Under the pieces are notes generated by a model that did no database searches, was not told the DNA's origin, and saw only the letters and a list, made by a program, of their open reading frames with translations. The translations under genes and the position numbers were made by a program. Positions 29,932-36,333 of a stretch of DNA of 36,333 nt are shown in pieces. Positions within the stretch are counted from its first letter, which is position 1. Every line of letters starts with the position of its first letter. Origin of the DNA: an uncultured Clostridia bacterium (GTDB lineage: Bacteria; Bacillota; Clostridia; Oscillospirales; Acutalibacteraceae); NCBI GenBank assembly GCA_944380845.1, contig CALWIU010000050.1, positions 1-36,333 of the forward strand. The letters run 5' to 3'.

Positions 29932-30390
29932 TCATTTGTTTTCTTCCAGAATTTGCGCCAGTTCCTGCATGAAGCTGTTCAGATCCTTGAACTGGCGGTA
30001 AACGGAAGCGAAGCGCACATAAGCGACATCGTCGATCTTTTTCAGCGCCTCCATGGCAAGCTCGCCGATCTGCAAAGTCGTCACTTCTTTTTCCAACGAG
30101 TTTTGCAGTTGCAGCTCGATATCGTCTACGGCTTTTTCCACTCTTTCCAGGGGAACCTGCCGCTTTTCGCAGGCCTTCATCATGCCGTTCAGCAGTTTGT
30201 TGCGGTCAAAAGCCTGCCGGGAATTGTCTTTCTTGATGACGATAATCGGCGTGCTTTCAATGATCTCGTAGGTGGTAAAGCGTTTGCCGCAGCGCATACA
30301 TTCCCGCCGGCGGCGAATGCGGGTATATTCGTCGGTGGGACGCGAATCAATGACTTTGCTTTCTTCAAAACCACAAAACGGACATTTCAT
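29932..30390 (-). CDS. nrdR: Transcriptional repressor NrdR
   Basis: A 152-residue protein starting at ATG 30390 behind AAAAAGGAG. It has the N-terminal zinc ribbon (C3, C6, C31, C34; [20 protein letters not shown]) and an ATP-cone (about 49-139). NrdR senses ATP/dATP and represses ribonucleotide reductase genes by binding paired NrdR boxes. No nrd gene is in the window. It heads a minus-strand operon with metA and a DUF4364 gene. Its promoter contains repeats that could be operator sites. Confidence 0.96.
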   Translation of the reverse strand: MKCPFCGFEESKVIDSRPTDEYTRIRRRRECMRCGKRFTTYEIIESTPIIVIKKDNSRQAFDRNKLLNGMMKACEKRQVPLERVEKAVDDIELQLQNSLEKEVTTLQIGELAMEALKKIDDVAYVRFASVYRQFKDLNSFMQELAQILEENK

Positions 30391-30431
30391 ATTCTTTCGC
30401 TCCTTTTTGTTGAAGCAGACGGTGAACCGCG

Positions 30432-30476
30432 CTATTTTCAAATAGTAGCACAAACGCGCAATCTTGTCAAATAGTG
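30432..30476 (-). promoter_or_regulatory. nrdR promoter with palindrome and 30-base-spaced direct repeat
   Basis: On the minus strand TTGACA (30470-30465), 17 bases, TACTAT (30447-30442). The plus-strand sequence holds TCAAATAGT twice (30438-30446 and 30468-30476), exactly 30 bases apart, overlapping the -10 and -35 boxes. The first copy is part of a palindrome CTATTTTCAAATAG (30432-30445). Spacing of about three helical turns is what cooperative repressors use. Confidence 0.7.
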
Positions 30477-30569
30477 AGCGAAGAGACGGGCAGAATGTAA
30501 AAAAAGTCTGCGTTTGTTTTGGGATAATATACAAAACTCTGCCGGTAAAATTTTTTATTCTATTGTATA

Positions 30570-30598
30570 TTGACTTTTCGGGCGGAATGTTTTATCAT
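30570..30598 (+). promoter_or_regulatory. Promoter of the large secreted protein gene
   Basis: TTGACT (30570-30575), 17 bases, TATCAT (30593-30598), with an AT-rich upstream stretch. The leader to ATG 30673 is about 68 bases. Confidence 0.6.
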
Positions 30599-30672
30599 TT
30601 TATTGTACAGTACCGTCATGTTGCCCGGATGATATCCGGCGCGAACTGTGCGAATACTTTGGAGGTGCAATT

Positions 30673-33324
30673 ATGAAGAAAACCCGAAAACTCCTGAGCG
30701 TGTTTCTGGCGTTTGTCCTTGTGCTCGGTACCATGTCTACCGCATTCAGCGCTTCGGCTGCCGAGTATTATAAAGTCAAGGATTTCCGTCTGAATGCGGA
30801 ACAGTCCGCGACACTGCTTTTGGATTATGTTGACGATATGCTTGCCGATATGGCGGCTACTGATGCGAATGGCGGCCGGTTACAGGTCGAAATTCCGGTT
30901 CTCGGCGACATCTTGATCGATTATTCCTCTATCGACAGTGCGCTGAGCACAGTTTATTCCACGCTGGATAATTACAAGTGGGGTCTCGGGCTGCTCGGTG
31001 ACGCCGGCGATTTGAAATTCGATATGCTGAAAGGCGTTCAGCGCAGCGGCGGCGACCTGGAGCTGGTTTACGCACTGCTTGATTTCCTGAGTGCGAACTC
31101 CGGCATCATTGTCAAGGCGCTTGACGGCTCCCTGAGCCTTGGCGCGGCGAATACCTTCATTGATGTCAATGAAGAGATTGCCAATATGATCAGCGAACAG
31201 ACCGGCGGTCAGGCAAAGGATATTCCCGGCATGATCCGCTATTTCCTGTATGACGCGATGCTGAGCGGGAAACTCGGCTATCCCGCCACCATGAGCGAAG
31301 CGGGGCTTTCCACGGCGGATGAGATTCTGAATACCTTCCTGAACGCTTATCTGACCACCGATGCGACCACCGATTTTAATGGTAAGGCGCTTCTGCCTTC
31401 CCTTGCCGGTAAAATCAATGTCAGCAGCGGCAGCGTTTATGATTTCCTTGCACAGGCGATCGAGGCTGCTTATGCCGATCTTGCGCAGACTCCGTTTAAT
31501 AACGATATCAAGGCGCTGCTGCTTGAATATGCCTGCGGCGCAGTCAAAACCGATGTGACCGCTACGGTAACGGACGAACAGAAAGCACTTGTTGCCGAGA
31601 GCGACACGAACCCTGCAACTGCGCTGACTTCTTCCGGCTTTGCAGCGGTTGACGGCGGATATCTTTTCCGCAGCGGCGAAGAGTATTTCCTGTTTGATAC
31701 CTCCGCTGTGAACTCCATGTATGAGGTGTTCGATTTCAATTACAAACTGCCTGAAACGCTGGATATGATCGCGGATGACGGAACCATGACTTCCAAGATT
31801 AACGATATCCTCGGTACCGTTGTTACGACTGTCCTGAGTGATAAATACGACAGCGCAGTCAACTGGCAGATGGGCGACAATGATCTTCTGGTTACCAATC
31901 TTGCCAACACCGCAAAAGCGATCCTGCCGGTGTGCCCGGACAGCTTCTTTGAAGGCTTCCTGGATCAGGCGACGATTGATCAGATCAAGAATCCCGCTGC
32001 GGACGCCGATCCGATGGAACTGATTAACTACTTTGTAAATGTTCTGGTTCAGGTTCTGGTGCCTGATGTCAGAAGCGAGCTTGCCGATGCCGATTCCTTT
32101 ATGGAAGTCGGAGCCGTCGTGGCGAACCATTATGCCAAGACCGTATCCCCGACCATCGACTATTCCGATGAAATTTATAACGGTGAAAAGATCGCGGATA
32201 AGACCGATGAAGAATGGGTCGATATGCTGATGGATCTGGGTATGGAAACGGCGGTTTATTATCTTGACCTTTCCACCAATTTTGATGTTGACACCGATAA
32301 GATGGCTGAGTATAAGACAGCTGCTGCGTCTGCCGGTGTGACTTTGGCAGACTTCCTGCTGGATGATGTTGTTGACTGGGCGTTCAGCTATGCAGACGGC
32401 GTATTTGCCGCAGGCGATGAGCTTGCCGGCGAAAGAGGCGTTTATGACGGCAACGGCGGCTGGTATAAACTGAATGTCATCATCAATGATATGTTCCCGT
32501 TGCAGTTCCTGAACGGTACTTCTGAAAATTCTGAATTTGCCGTTGACATTGAATATGCCATGAATGAGATGATCTCCAAGGCGCTGAATCTGGATGTTGC
32601 CGGTGCTGTTGCTGTTATCGCAAGAAATAACAACGAAGGCAATATTCTCAACGACACGCCGGTTACGGCGATTTTGAAAGTCGTTCAGGGCCTGATCAAC
32701 TCCATCCTTCCCGGTGTGATCGATTCCAATTATTTGCAGAATGTGGAATCCTTTATCAGCACAGGCAGTCTGAAGTCGCTGGTTCAGAATCTTTTGACCG
32801 CGCTGGACAGCAGAGCAGATAAGATCCTGCCTGCGGTGCTTCCCATCGTTGTCAGCTTCCTTGATGATTTTGTGGACGATACTTCTCTGGTGCTGAAAGC
32901 CTATGAGAATACCGAAGAAAACTGTGTTGAGTTTGTCAGCATTCTGTCGCAGAGCTATGCCAAGACCTTTGGCGTTGCTGACGGTGTTGCCAGCGGCTCT
33001 CCTGCAAGCGTTACCATTAAGAGAGCGGGCACTTTAATCGCCGGCGGCAATTATATGAAAGAAAAAGGCCTTGATACCCTTACCCTGGCGGATGCAGACA
33101 ATGCAAATGTATTCAATGTCGTAACTTATAAGATTTATACTGACAACGCGACAGCGGAAAATGACGGGTATTACACCTTTAATGCCAAAGTGACCGGTAT
33201 TAACGAGTTGGCCGAGGACAAAGAGTTCTATGCGATTTCCTATATCACTTACCAGGTCGGTCGCGCGGAACAGACGGTTTATTCCGTTAACGGCTTTACC
33301 ATCAATTTGGATGTTGCCGGCTGA
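30673..33324 (+). CDS. Large secreted protein of unknown function (883 residues)
   Basis: The protein begins with a clear signal peptide (MKKTRKLLSVFLAFVLVLGT, cleavage probable after the SASAA region near residue 30). The mature part is acidic, mostly helical, with many Asp/Ala/Leu segments, few cysteines and several similar-looking blocks such as IPVLGDILIDYSSIDSALSTV and LLSDKYDSAVNWQMGDNDLL. The last 100 residues turn beta-rich (VTYKIYTDNATAENDGYYTF). No dockerin, LPXTG, S-layer homology, choline-binding repeat or transmembrane anchor is visible. The gene has a strong GGAGGTG site, its own promoter and terminator, and even codon use suggesting good expression. I do not recognise a family; it is probably an extracellular or wall-associated protein. 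Confidence 0.85.
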   Translation: MKKTRKLLSVFLAFVLVLGTMSTAFSASAAEYYKVKDFRLNAEQSATLLLDYVDDMLADMAATDANGGRLQVEIPVLGDILIDYSSIDSALSTVYSTLDNYKWGLGLLGDAGDLKFDMLKGVQRSGGDLELVYALLDFLSANSGIIVKALDGSLSLGAANTFIDVNEEIANMISEQTGGQAKDIPGMIRYFLYDAMLSGKLGYPATMSEAGLSTADEILNTFLNAYLTTDATTDFNGKALLPSLAGKINVSSGSVYDFLAQAIEAAYADLAQTPFNNDIKALLLEYACGAVKTDVTATVTDEQKALVAESDTNPATALTSSGFAAVDGGYLFRSGEEYFLFDTSAVNSMYEVFDFNYKLPETLDMIADDGTMTSKINDILGTVVTTVLSDKYDSAVNWQMGDNDLLVTNLANTAKAILPVCPDSFFEGFLDQATIDQIKNPAADADPMELINYFVNVLVQVLVPDVRSELADADSFMEVGAVVANHYAKTVSPTIDYSDEIYNGEKIADKTDEEWVDMLMDLGMETAVYYLDLSTNFDVDTDKMAEYKTAAASAGVTLADFLLDDVVDWAFSYADGVFAAGDELAGERGVYDGNGGWYKLNVIINDMFPLQFLNGTSENSEFAVDIEYAMNEMISKALNLDVAGAVAVIARNNNEGNILNDTPVTAILKVVQGLINSILPGVIDSNYLQNVESFISTGSLKSLVQNLLTALDSRADKILPAVLPIVVSFLDDFVDDTSLVLKAYENTEENCVEFVSILSQSYAKTFGVADGVASGSPASVTIKRAGTLIAGGNYMKEKGLDTLTLADADNANVFNVVTYKIYTDNATAENDGYYTFNAKVTGINELAEDKEFYAISYITYQVGRAEQTVYSVNGFTINLDVAG

Positions 33325-33342
33325 GTCTTTGTAAGAAAAAGA

Positions 33343-33375
33343 AAAGATCCTCCGGGGGTTCCCGGAGGATTTTTC
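33343..33375 (+). terminator. Terminator of the large secreted protein gene
   Basis: ATCCTCCGGG (33347-33356) pairs with CCCGGAGGAT (33361-33370) around GGTT, followed by TTTTT. Confidence 0.88.
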
Positions 33376-33388
33376 CCATGTTTAAATG

Positions 33389-33431
33389 TTTTTTTATGCG
33401 CGACCCCGTTTTGCAGGGGAGATCATACGCA
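33389..33431 (+). promoter_or_regulatory. SigI-type promoter of sigI
   Basis: A T-tract (33389-33395), CGACCCCGTTTT (ACCCC at 33403-33407) and CGCA at 33428-33431. SigI promoters in Bacillus and Clostridium thermocellum are described with an A/T tract, a C-rich -35 (ACCCC) and a CGWA-like -10. The same layout with identical spacing occurs before the lipoprotein gene, suggesting autoregulation. A start near 33438 would exclude the GTG at 33436 as start codon. Confidence 0.6.
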
Positions 33432-33456
33432 TTCTGTGAATGGGGGAAACTGCCGA

Positions 33457-34179
33457 ATGAGTGAGGAACATACGATTTTACAACAGGTCGCCGCCGCTCG
33501 CGAAAATCTACAGGCGGCGGATCGGCTGATTGAATCCTGTATGCCGTTTATCCGGGGTGAAACAGCAAAATTTCTGAAACGCCCGCCCATAGACGGTCAG
33601 GATGATGAAATCAGCATCGCCATGATTGCGTTTTATGAAGCAATCGGGTCATATTCACGGCTGCGCGGTGCCTTTTTTCCTTACGCGGCAACACTGATCC
33701 GTCACCGGCTGATCGATTATTCCCGAAAAGAGAAACGGCATAAAACGGTGTTATCCTTGGAAACGCCAGCGGATGAGGATAGAACCATCGGCGATACATT
33801 AGAATCGGAGAAAAACCATCAGGAAGAGTTTGTTACTCGTGATGCGACAAAAGCGGAAATCGCTGAGCTGAGTGAGCAAATGCGCATGTTTGGTGTGGAT
33901 TTAAGCGATGTTGCGGATAATTCCCCAAAACAGAGGCGAACCTTGCAGGCGTGTCGGAAAGCACTGGAATGCGCCCTGCAAAACAAGCGTTTGCTGGAAG
34001 ATTTTCTACATAGTCGGAAGCTGCCGATTTCCGCTTTGAGCGCGGCAAGCGGTGTCGAACGAAAGACACTGGAACGACACAGAAAATATATGATTGCTCT
34101 TTTATTGATTCATACCAATGGATATGAAATGATTCGGGGACATATAAAACAGGTTTTGCAAGGAGGCGTCAAAGCATGA
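33457..34179 (+). CDS. sigI: RNA polymerase sigma factor, SigI family
   Basis: A 240-residue sigma factor of the SigI type. Region 2 features are seen in FIRGETAKFLKRPPIDGQDDEISIAMIAFYEAIGSY and 'GAFFPYAATLIRHRLIDYSRKEKRH'; the C-terminal domain (about 130-235; KQRRTLQACRKALECALQNK, SGVERKTLERHRKYMIALLLI) is the SigI-specific part. SigI directs heat, envelope or polysaccharide-related regulons depending on the species. ATG 33457 follows GGGGGA. The stop overlaps the rsgI start (ATGA, 34176-34179). Confidence 0.9.
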   Translation: MSEEHTILQQVAAARENLQAADRLIESCMPFIRGETAKFLKRPPIDGQDDEISIAMIAFYEAIGSYSRLRGAFFPYAATLIRHRLIDYSRKEKRHKTVLSLETPADEDRTIGDTLESEKNHQEEFVTRDATKAEIAELSEQMRMFGVDLSDVADNSPKQRRTLQACRKALECALQNKRLLEDFLHSRKLPISALSAASGVERKTLERHRKYMIALLLIHTNGYEMIRGHIKQVLQGGVKA

Positions 34180-35087
34180 AATATCTGGTAATGGAGATCC
34201 GAAAAGGGTATTGTGTGCTGCTGGATGAGGAAGGACGCTTCTGGAAAGCAGCGGATCTGCGATACGAGGTCGGGCAAACGGTAACGGATCCGGTTTTGAT
34301 GAAACAGACATCAGAAACCGTAAAAAAACTGCCTCGTGTTCTTGGCAGTGCCGCCGCGGCCGTTGCCGCCTGCTTTTTGCTGCTCTTCGGCTCAAGCTAC
34401 TATTATCGGAATATCGCGCCCTATGCTTCGATTTATCTGGCAATCAATCCTGAAGTTCGCATTGAGCTGAACCGAAAAGGCGAAGTGGTTCGTTTGAGCG
34501 GTGTAAACGCTGACGGCGAAACTCTTTTGCAGGGGTATGACGGCAGGGGAAAAGATAAGGTCGCCGTATCTGATGAATTGATTGAGCTGGCGATTCAAAA
34601 AGGCTTTTTGTCTGAAGGTGGGCAAGTTTCCTTTTCTATTGACGCGCCTGACGAGGTTCTGTTCCAAAATTATGATTCTGAACTACGCTCTGTGGTGACA
34701 AGTCATTTAGCAGGAAAGATGACCATTACCATTACGATCACCGATTCGTCCGGTGCATTGGAAACAGCGGATCAAACAGCTCCCAGCGCCGATTCAACAG
34801 TATCGGCAAATACGGCGCCGACACCGACTGTGAGTGCGCCGAGTACGACGGCGGGGTACAGTACGGAGCCGACCCGTCCGGCAACCAGCGTGGTAAAGCC
34901 GACTCGCTATGACGACTGGGATGATGACGATGATTGGGATGATGACGATGATTGGGACGATGATGACGATCGGGACGACGATAACGACCGGGATGATGAC
35001 GACGATTGGGACAACGACGATGACCTGGATGATGACAGAGATCTGGATGATGACGACGATTGGGACGACGATAAAATAAAAAGATAA
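34176..35087 (+). CDS. rsgI: RsgI-like membrane anti-sigma factor with Asp-rich repeat tail
   Basis: A 303-residue single-span protein. Residues 1-50 are the cytoplasmic RsgI N-terminal domain (MKYLVMEIRKGYCVLLDEEG); 54-74 is the membrane helix; 84-185 is the RsgI extracytoplasmic domain (YASIYLAINPEVRIELNRKG) with the Asn91-Pro92 pair that is the autocleavage site in studied RsgI proteins. A Ser/Thr/Pro linker (about 190-240) leads to a tail of nine WDDDDD-like hexapeptides (about 246-301). In C. thermocellum the tail is a carbohydrate-binding domain that senses polysaccharide; here it is replaced by an acidic repeat. It holds SigI at the membrane until a signal leads to cleavage. Coupled by four-base overlap to sigI. 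Confidence 0.88.
   Translation: MKYLVMEIRKGYCVLLDEEGRFWKAADLRYEVGQTVTDPVLMKQTSETVKKLPRVLGSAAAAVAACFLLLFGSSYYYRNIAPYASIYLAINPEVRIELNRKGEVVRLSGVNADGETLLQGYDGRGKDKVAVSDELIELAIQKGFLSEGGQVSFSIDAPDEVLFQNYDSELRSVVTSHLAGKMTITITITDSSGALETADQTAPSADSTVSANTAPTPTVSAPSTTAGYSTEPTRPATSVVKPTRYDDWDDDDDWDDDDDWDDDDDRDDDNDRDDDDDWDNDDDLDDDRDLDDDDDWDDDKIKR
34917..35078 (+). repeat. 18-bp tandem repeat encoding an Asp-rich hexapeptide
   Basis: Nine imperfect 18-bp units, each encoding W/R/L followed by five mostly Asp residues; Trp or equivalent codons fall at 34917, 34935, 34953, 34971, 34989, 35007, 35025, 35043 and 35061. Third-base differences between units show it is not a very recent expansion. Confidence 0.9.
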
Positions 35088-35091
35088 AAAA

Positions 35092-35131
35092 TTTTTTATC
35101 CGACCCCGTTTTTGAGACAAGCCCCTGCGTA
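35092..35131 (+). promoter_or_regulatory. SigI-type promoter of the PepSY lipoprotein gene
   Basis: T-tract (35092-35097), CGACCCCGTTTT (ACCCC at 35103-35107) and CGTA at 35128-35131. From the A of ACCCC to the C of CGTA is 25 bases, the same as in the element before sigI. Confidence 0.6.
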
Positions 35132-35204
35132 ATCTATGAGTGTAAGGCGAAAAACCGGTATCTTACAAAAAACCGGTGAATACAAAGCCCATAGATTGAA
35201 AGGA
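35131..35204 (+). promoter_or_regulatory. Structured leader of the lipoprotein mRNA
   Basis: AATCTATG (35131-35138) pairs with CATAGATT (35190-35197), just before the AAAGGAG ribosome site (35198-35204). Inside, TGTAAG (35141-35146) pairs with CTTACA (35162-35167), and two self-complementary ACCGGT copies occur about 20 bases apart. The closing stem would bring the transcript 5' end close to the ribosome site. Confidence 0.4.
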
Positions 35205-35212
35205 GCATCTAT

Positions 35213-36333
35213 ATGAATTGGAGAAGAAAATTATTGGTAGCGGTATCTTCCCTGGCTGTGCTTGCCGCAGTCCTTCTTGCCGGCTGTTCAAACCCCGCAA
35301 GTGTTGCCCTGAGCGACACAGGACGATTGATCCTTCGGGTCAATCCTGAAATTGAAATTGCCTATGACCAGAACGGCAATGTGTTAGAATTAACCGGCAA
35401 AAATGCCGATGGAGAAAAAATTGTTTCTTCCTATACCGATTATGCCGGACAGTCTTGCGAAACGGTACTTCGGAACCTGGTTCAGCGAATTGGCGATGCC
35501 GGCTATTTTGCCGAGGAAATTGACGGCAACGGCAGAAACATTGTGATCCAGATCGAACCCGGATCGATCCTGCCGGAACAGAGCTTTCTGAGCGATATGA
35601 GCAACACCGCTCGCGATGCAGTAAAAGGATTCCAGGAACAATCCGGCGTTGTAACCATTGATGAAAAAGATTATGACCCTGCCTATGCGAAAAACGGAAA
35701 CGCTTCCCCGTATATTACCGAAGAGAAAGCCCGGGAGATCGCCTTGACACAGGCTGGTATTGACGATGCCGTTTTTGTAGAGAAGGAATACGATCATGAT
35801 GACGGCACGCCGGTTTTTGAGCTGGACTTTGTTGCTGACGGTGTGGAATATGAATATGAGATCCATGCGGCTACCGGCGCTGTCCTCAAAGCTGAGCACG
35901 AGCCGGTTCGTGCAGATAAAACGCCAGTGCAAAGCACAACATCCGCGACTGTTCCTGCTGCTGTGACGAATGCACCCGCTTCCTCTTCTGCGGGAACAGC
36001 TTCTTCTGCGAATCGCATCGGTCTGGAAAAAGCAAAGACCATCGCCCTGAATCACGCCAATGTTTCCTCTTCCGATGCCCGTTTTACCACGGCAAAGCTG
36101 GATTATGATGACGGCAGAGCGGAATATGAGCTGGAATTTACAGCGGACGGCGTTGAATACGATTACGAGATCCACGCTGTCAGCGGGCAGATTCTCAAGT
36201 CAGAGCGCGAAACGATCAGACGGCCGGCTTCTTCTGCCGAACAGAATGTACCGAAAACCATTGCTGCCCCGTCGGTAACGACAAACGCTTCTGCAAATCG
36301 CATCGGTCTGGAAAAAGCAAAGACCATTGCTTT
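35213..36333 (+). CDS. Lipoprotein with RsgI-like extracytoplasmic domain and tandem PepSY domains (3' end missing)
   Basis: ATG 35213 follows AAAGGAG; 373 codons are present and the frame runs off the window. The signal peptide ends in lipobox LLAGC with C25. Residues about 36-150 resemble the extracytoplasmic domain of the adjacent RsgI (RLILRVNPEIEIAYDQNGNV against IYLAINPEVRIELNRKGEVV), including Asn44-Pro45 and a shared NADGE motif. It has no cytoplasmic anti-sigma domain. Two PepSY-type domains follow (about 162-228 and 266-333; each ends EYEIHAxTG or DYEIHAxSG), separated by Ser/Thr/Ala linkers, and a third begins near 361. PepSY domains are often linked to peptidase inhibition or envelope signalling. 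It may be a secreted partner of the SigI/RsgI pathway. Confidence 0.85.
   Translation, partial: MNWRRKLLVAVSSLAVLAAVLLAGCSNPASVALSDTGRLILRVNPEIEIAYDQNGNVLELTGKNADGEKIVSSYTDYAGQSCETVLRNLVQRIGDAGYFAEEIDGNGRNIVIQIEPGSILPEQSFLSDMSNTARDAVKGFQEQSGVVTIDEKDYDPAYAKNGNASPYITEEKAREIALTQAGIDDAVFVEKEYDHDDGTPVFELDFVADGVEYEYEIHAATGAVLKAEHEPVRADKTPVQSTTSATVPAAVTNAPASSSAGTASSANRIGLEKAKTIALNHANVSSSDARFTTAKLDYDDGRAEYELEFTADGVEYDYEIHAVSGQILKSERETIRRPASSAEQNVPKTIAAPSVTTNASANRIGLEKAKTIA
36011..36327 (+). repeat. Nearly identical PepSY-domain repeat
   Basis: A 32-base stretch at 36011-36042 recurs exactly at 36296-36327 (offset 285 bases, 95 codons). It encodes the start of the second and third PepSY domains (NRIGLEKAKTIA). 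The first PepSY domain (near 35700) is more diverged, so the later copies look recently duplicated. Confidence 0.85.

Noticed and set aside
30880-32130. 416-residue minus-strand frame inside the large secreted protein gene
   Set aside because: It is an antisense shadow: the plus-strand gene has signal peptide, ribosome site, promoter and terminator; the minus frame has none.
34917-35078. CRISPR-like or minisatellite array
   Set aside because: The 18-bp repeats are in frame within rsgI, have no spacers and encode a regular Asp-rich hexapeptide.

Overview
The window looks like chromosomal DNA from an anaerobic, spore-forming Firmicute of the class Clostridia, probably the Oscillospiraceae/Ruminococcaceae side. 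The evidence is a complete spoIIAA-spoIIAB-sigF sporulation operon, a SigI/RsgI-type sigma and anti-sigma pair, an FMN riboswitch in front of a RibU-type ECF transporter gene, DUF4364 and YhaM family genes, strong Shine-Dalgarno sites, and a TnpV mobile-element module. No rRNA, tRNA or CRISPR array was seen.

Layout. 1-2640 is an AT-rich accessory segment: the 3' end of an unknown gene, a two-gene unit encoding a coiled-coil membrane protein and a small protein of unknown function, then a TnpV module on the minus strand. 2700-7830 is mostly minus-strand housekeeping: a secreted metallophosphoesterase, tmRNA (ssrA), smpB, a DUF2804 gene, yhaM and gtrA. 7910-10170 holds a PAP2 phosphatase gene and the spoIIA operon. 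10280-12720 is the ylxM-ffh-rpsP-khpA translation/secretion operon. 12870-14000 carries an orphan alpha/beta hydrolase. 14100-15095 is the riboswitch-controlled ribU. 15188-24161 is a glucan block: malQ, then a very large cyclic beta-1,2-glucan synthase-type gene interrupted by one in-frame TAA, with small membrane-protein genes converging on each terminator. 24620-27760 is xpt, a BMP-family lipoprotein and mtaB. 27765-33375 has two secreted proteins of unknown function flanking a minus-strand nrdR-metA-DUF4364 operon. 33389-36333 is a sigI-rsgI operon followed by a PepSY lipoprotein that runs off the window.

The most interesting part is the right end. The sigI gene and the lipoprotein gene are preceded by two promoter-like elements of the same architecture (T-tract, CGACCCCGTTTT, then CGCA or CGTA at exactly the same distance), resembling published SigI promoters. 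The lipoprotein also carries a copy of the extracytoplasmic RsgI domain, including its Asn-Pro dipeptide, fused to tandem PepSY repeats, and the RsgI homologue ends in a nine-unit Asp-rich hexapeptide repeat instead of a carbohydrate-binding module. This suggests an envelope-sensing SigI circuit with a secreted partner or decoy. The second strong observation is the single in-frame stop codon that splits the glucan synthase inside its phosphorylase-like region.

All functional calls are from reading the translated sequence and remembered family motifs; no database search was possible.
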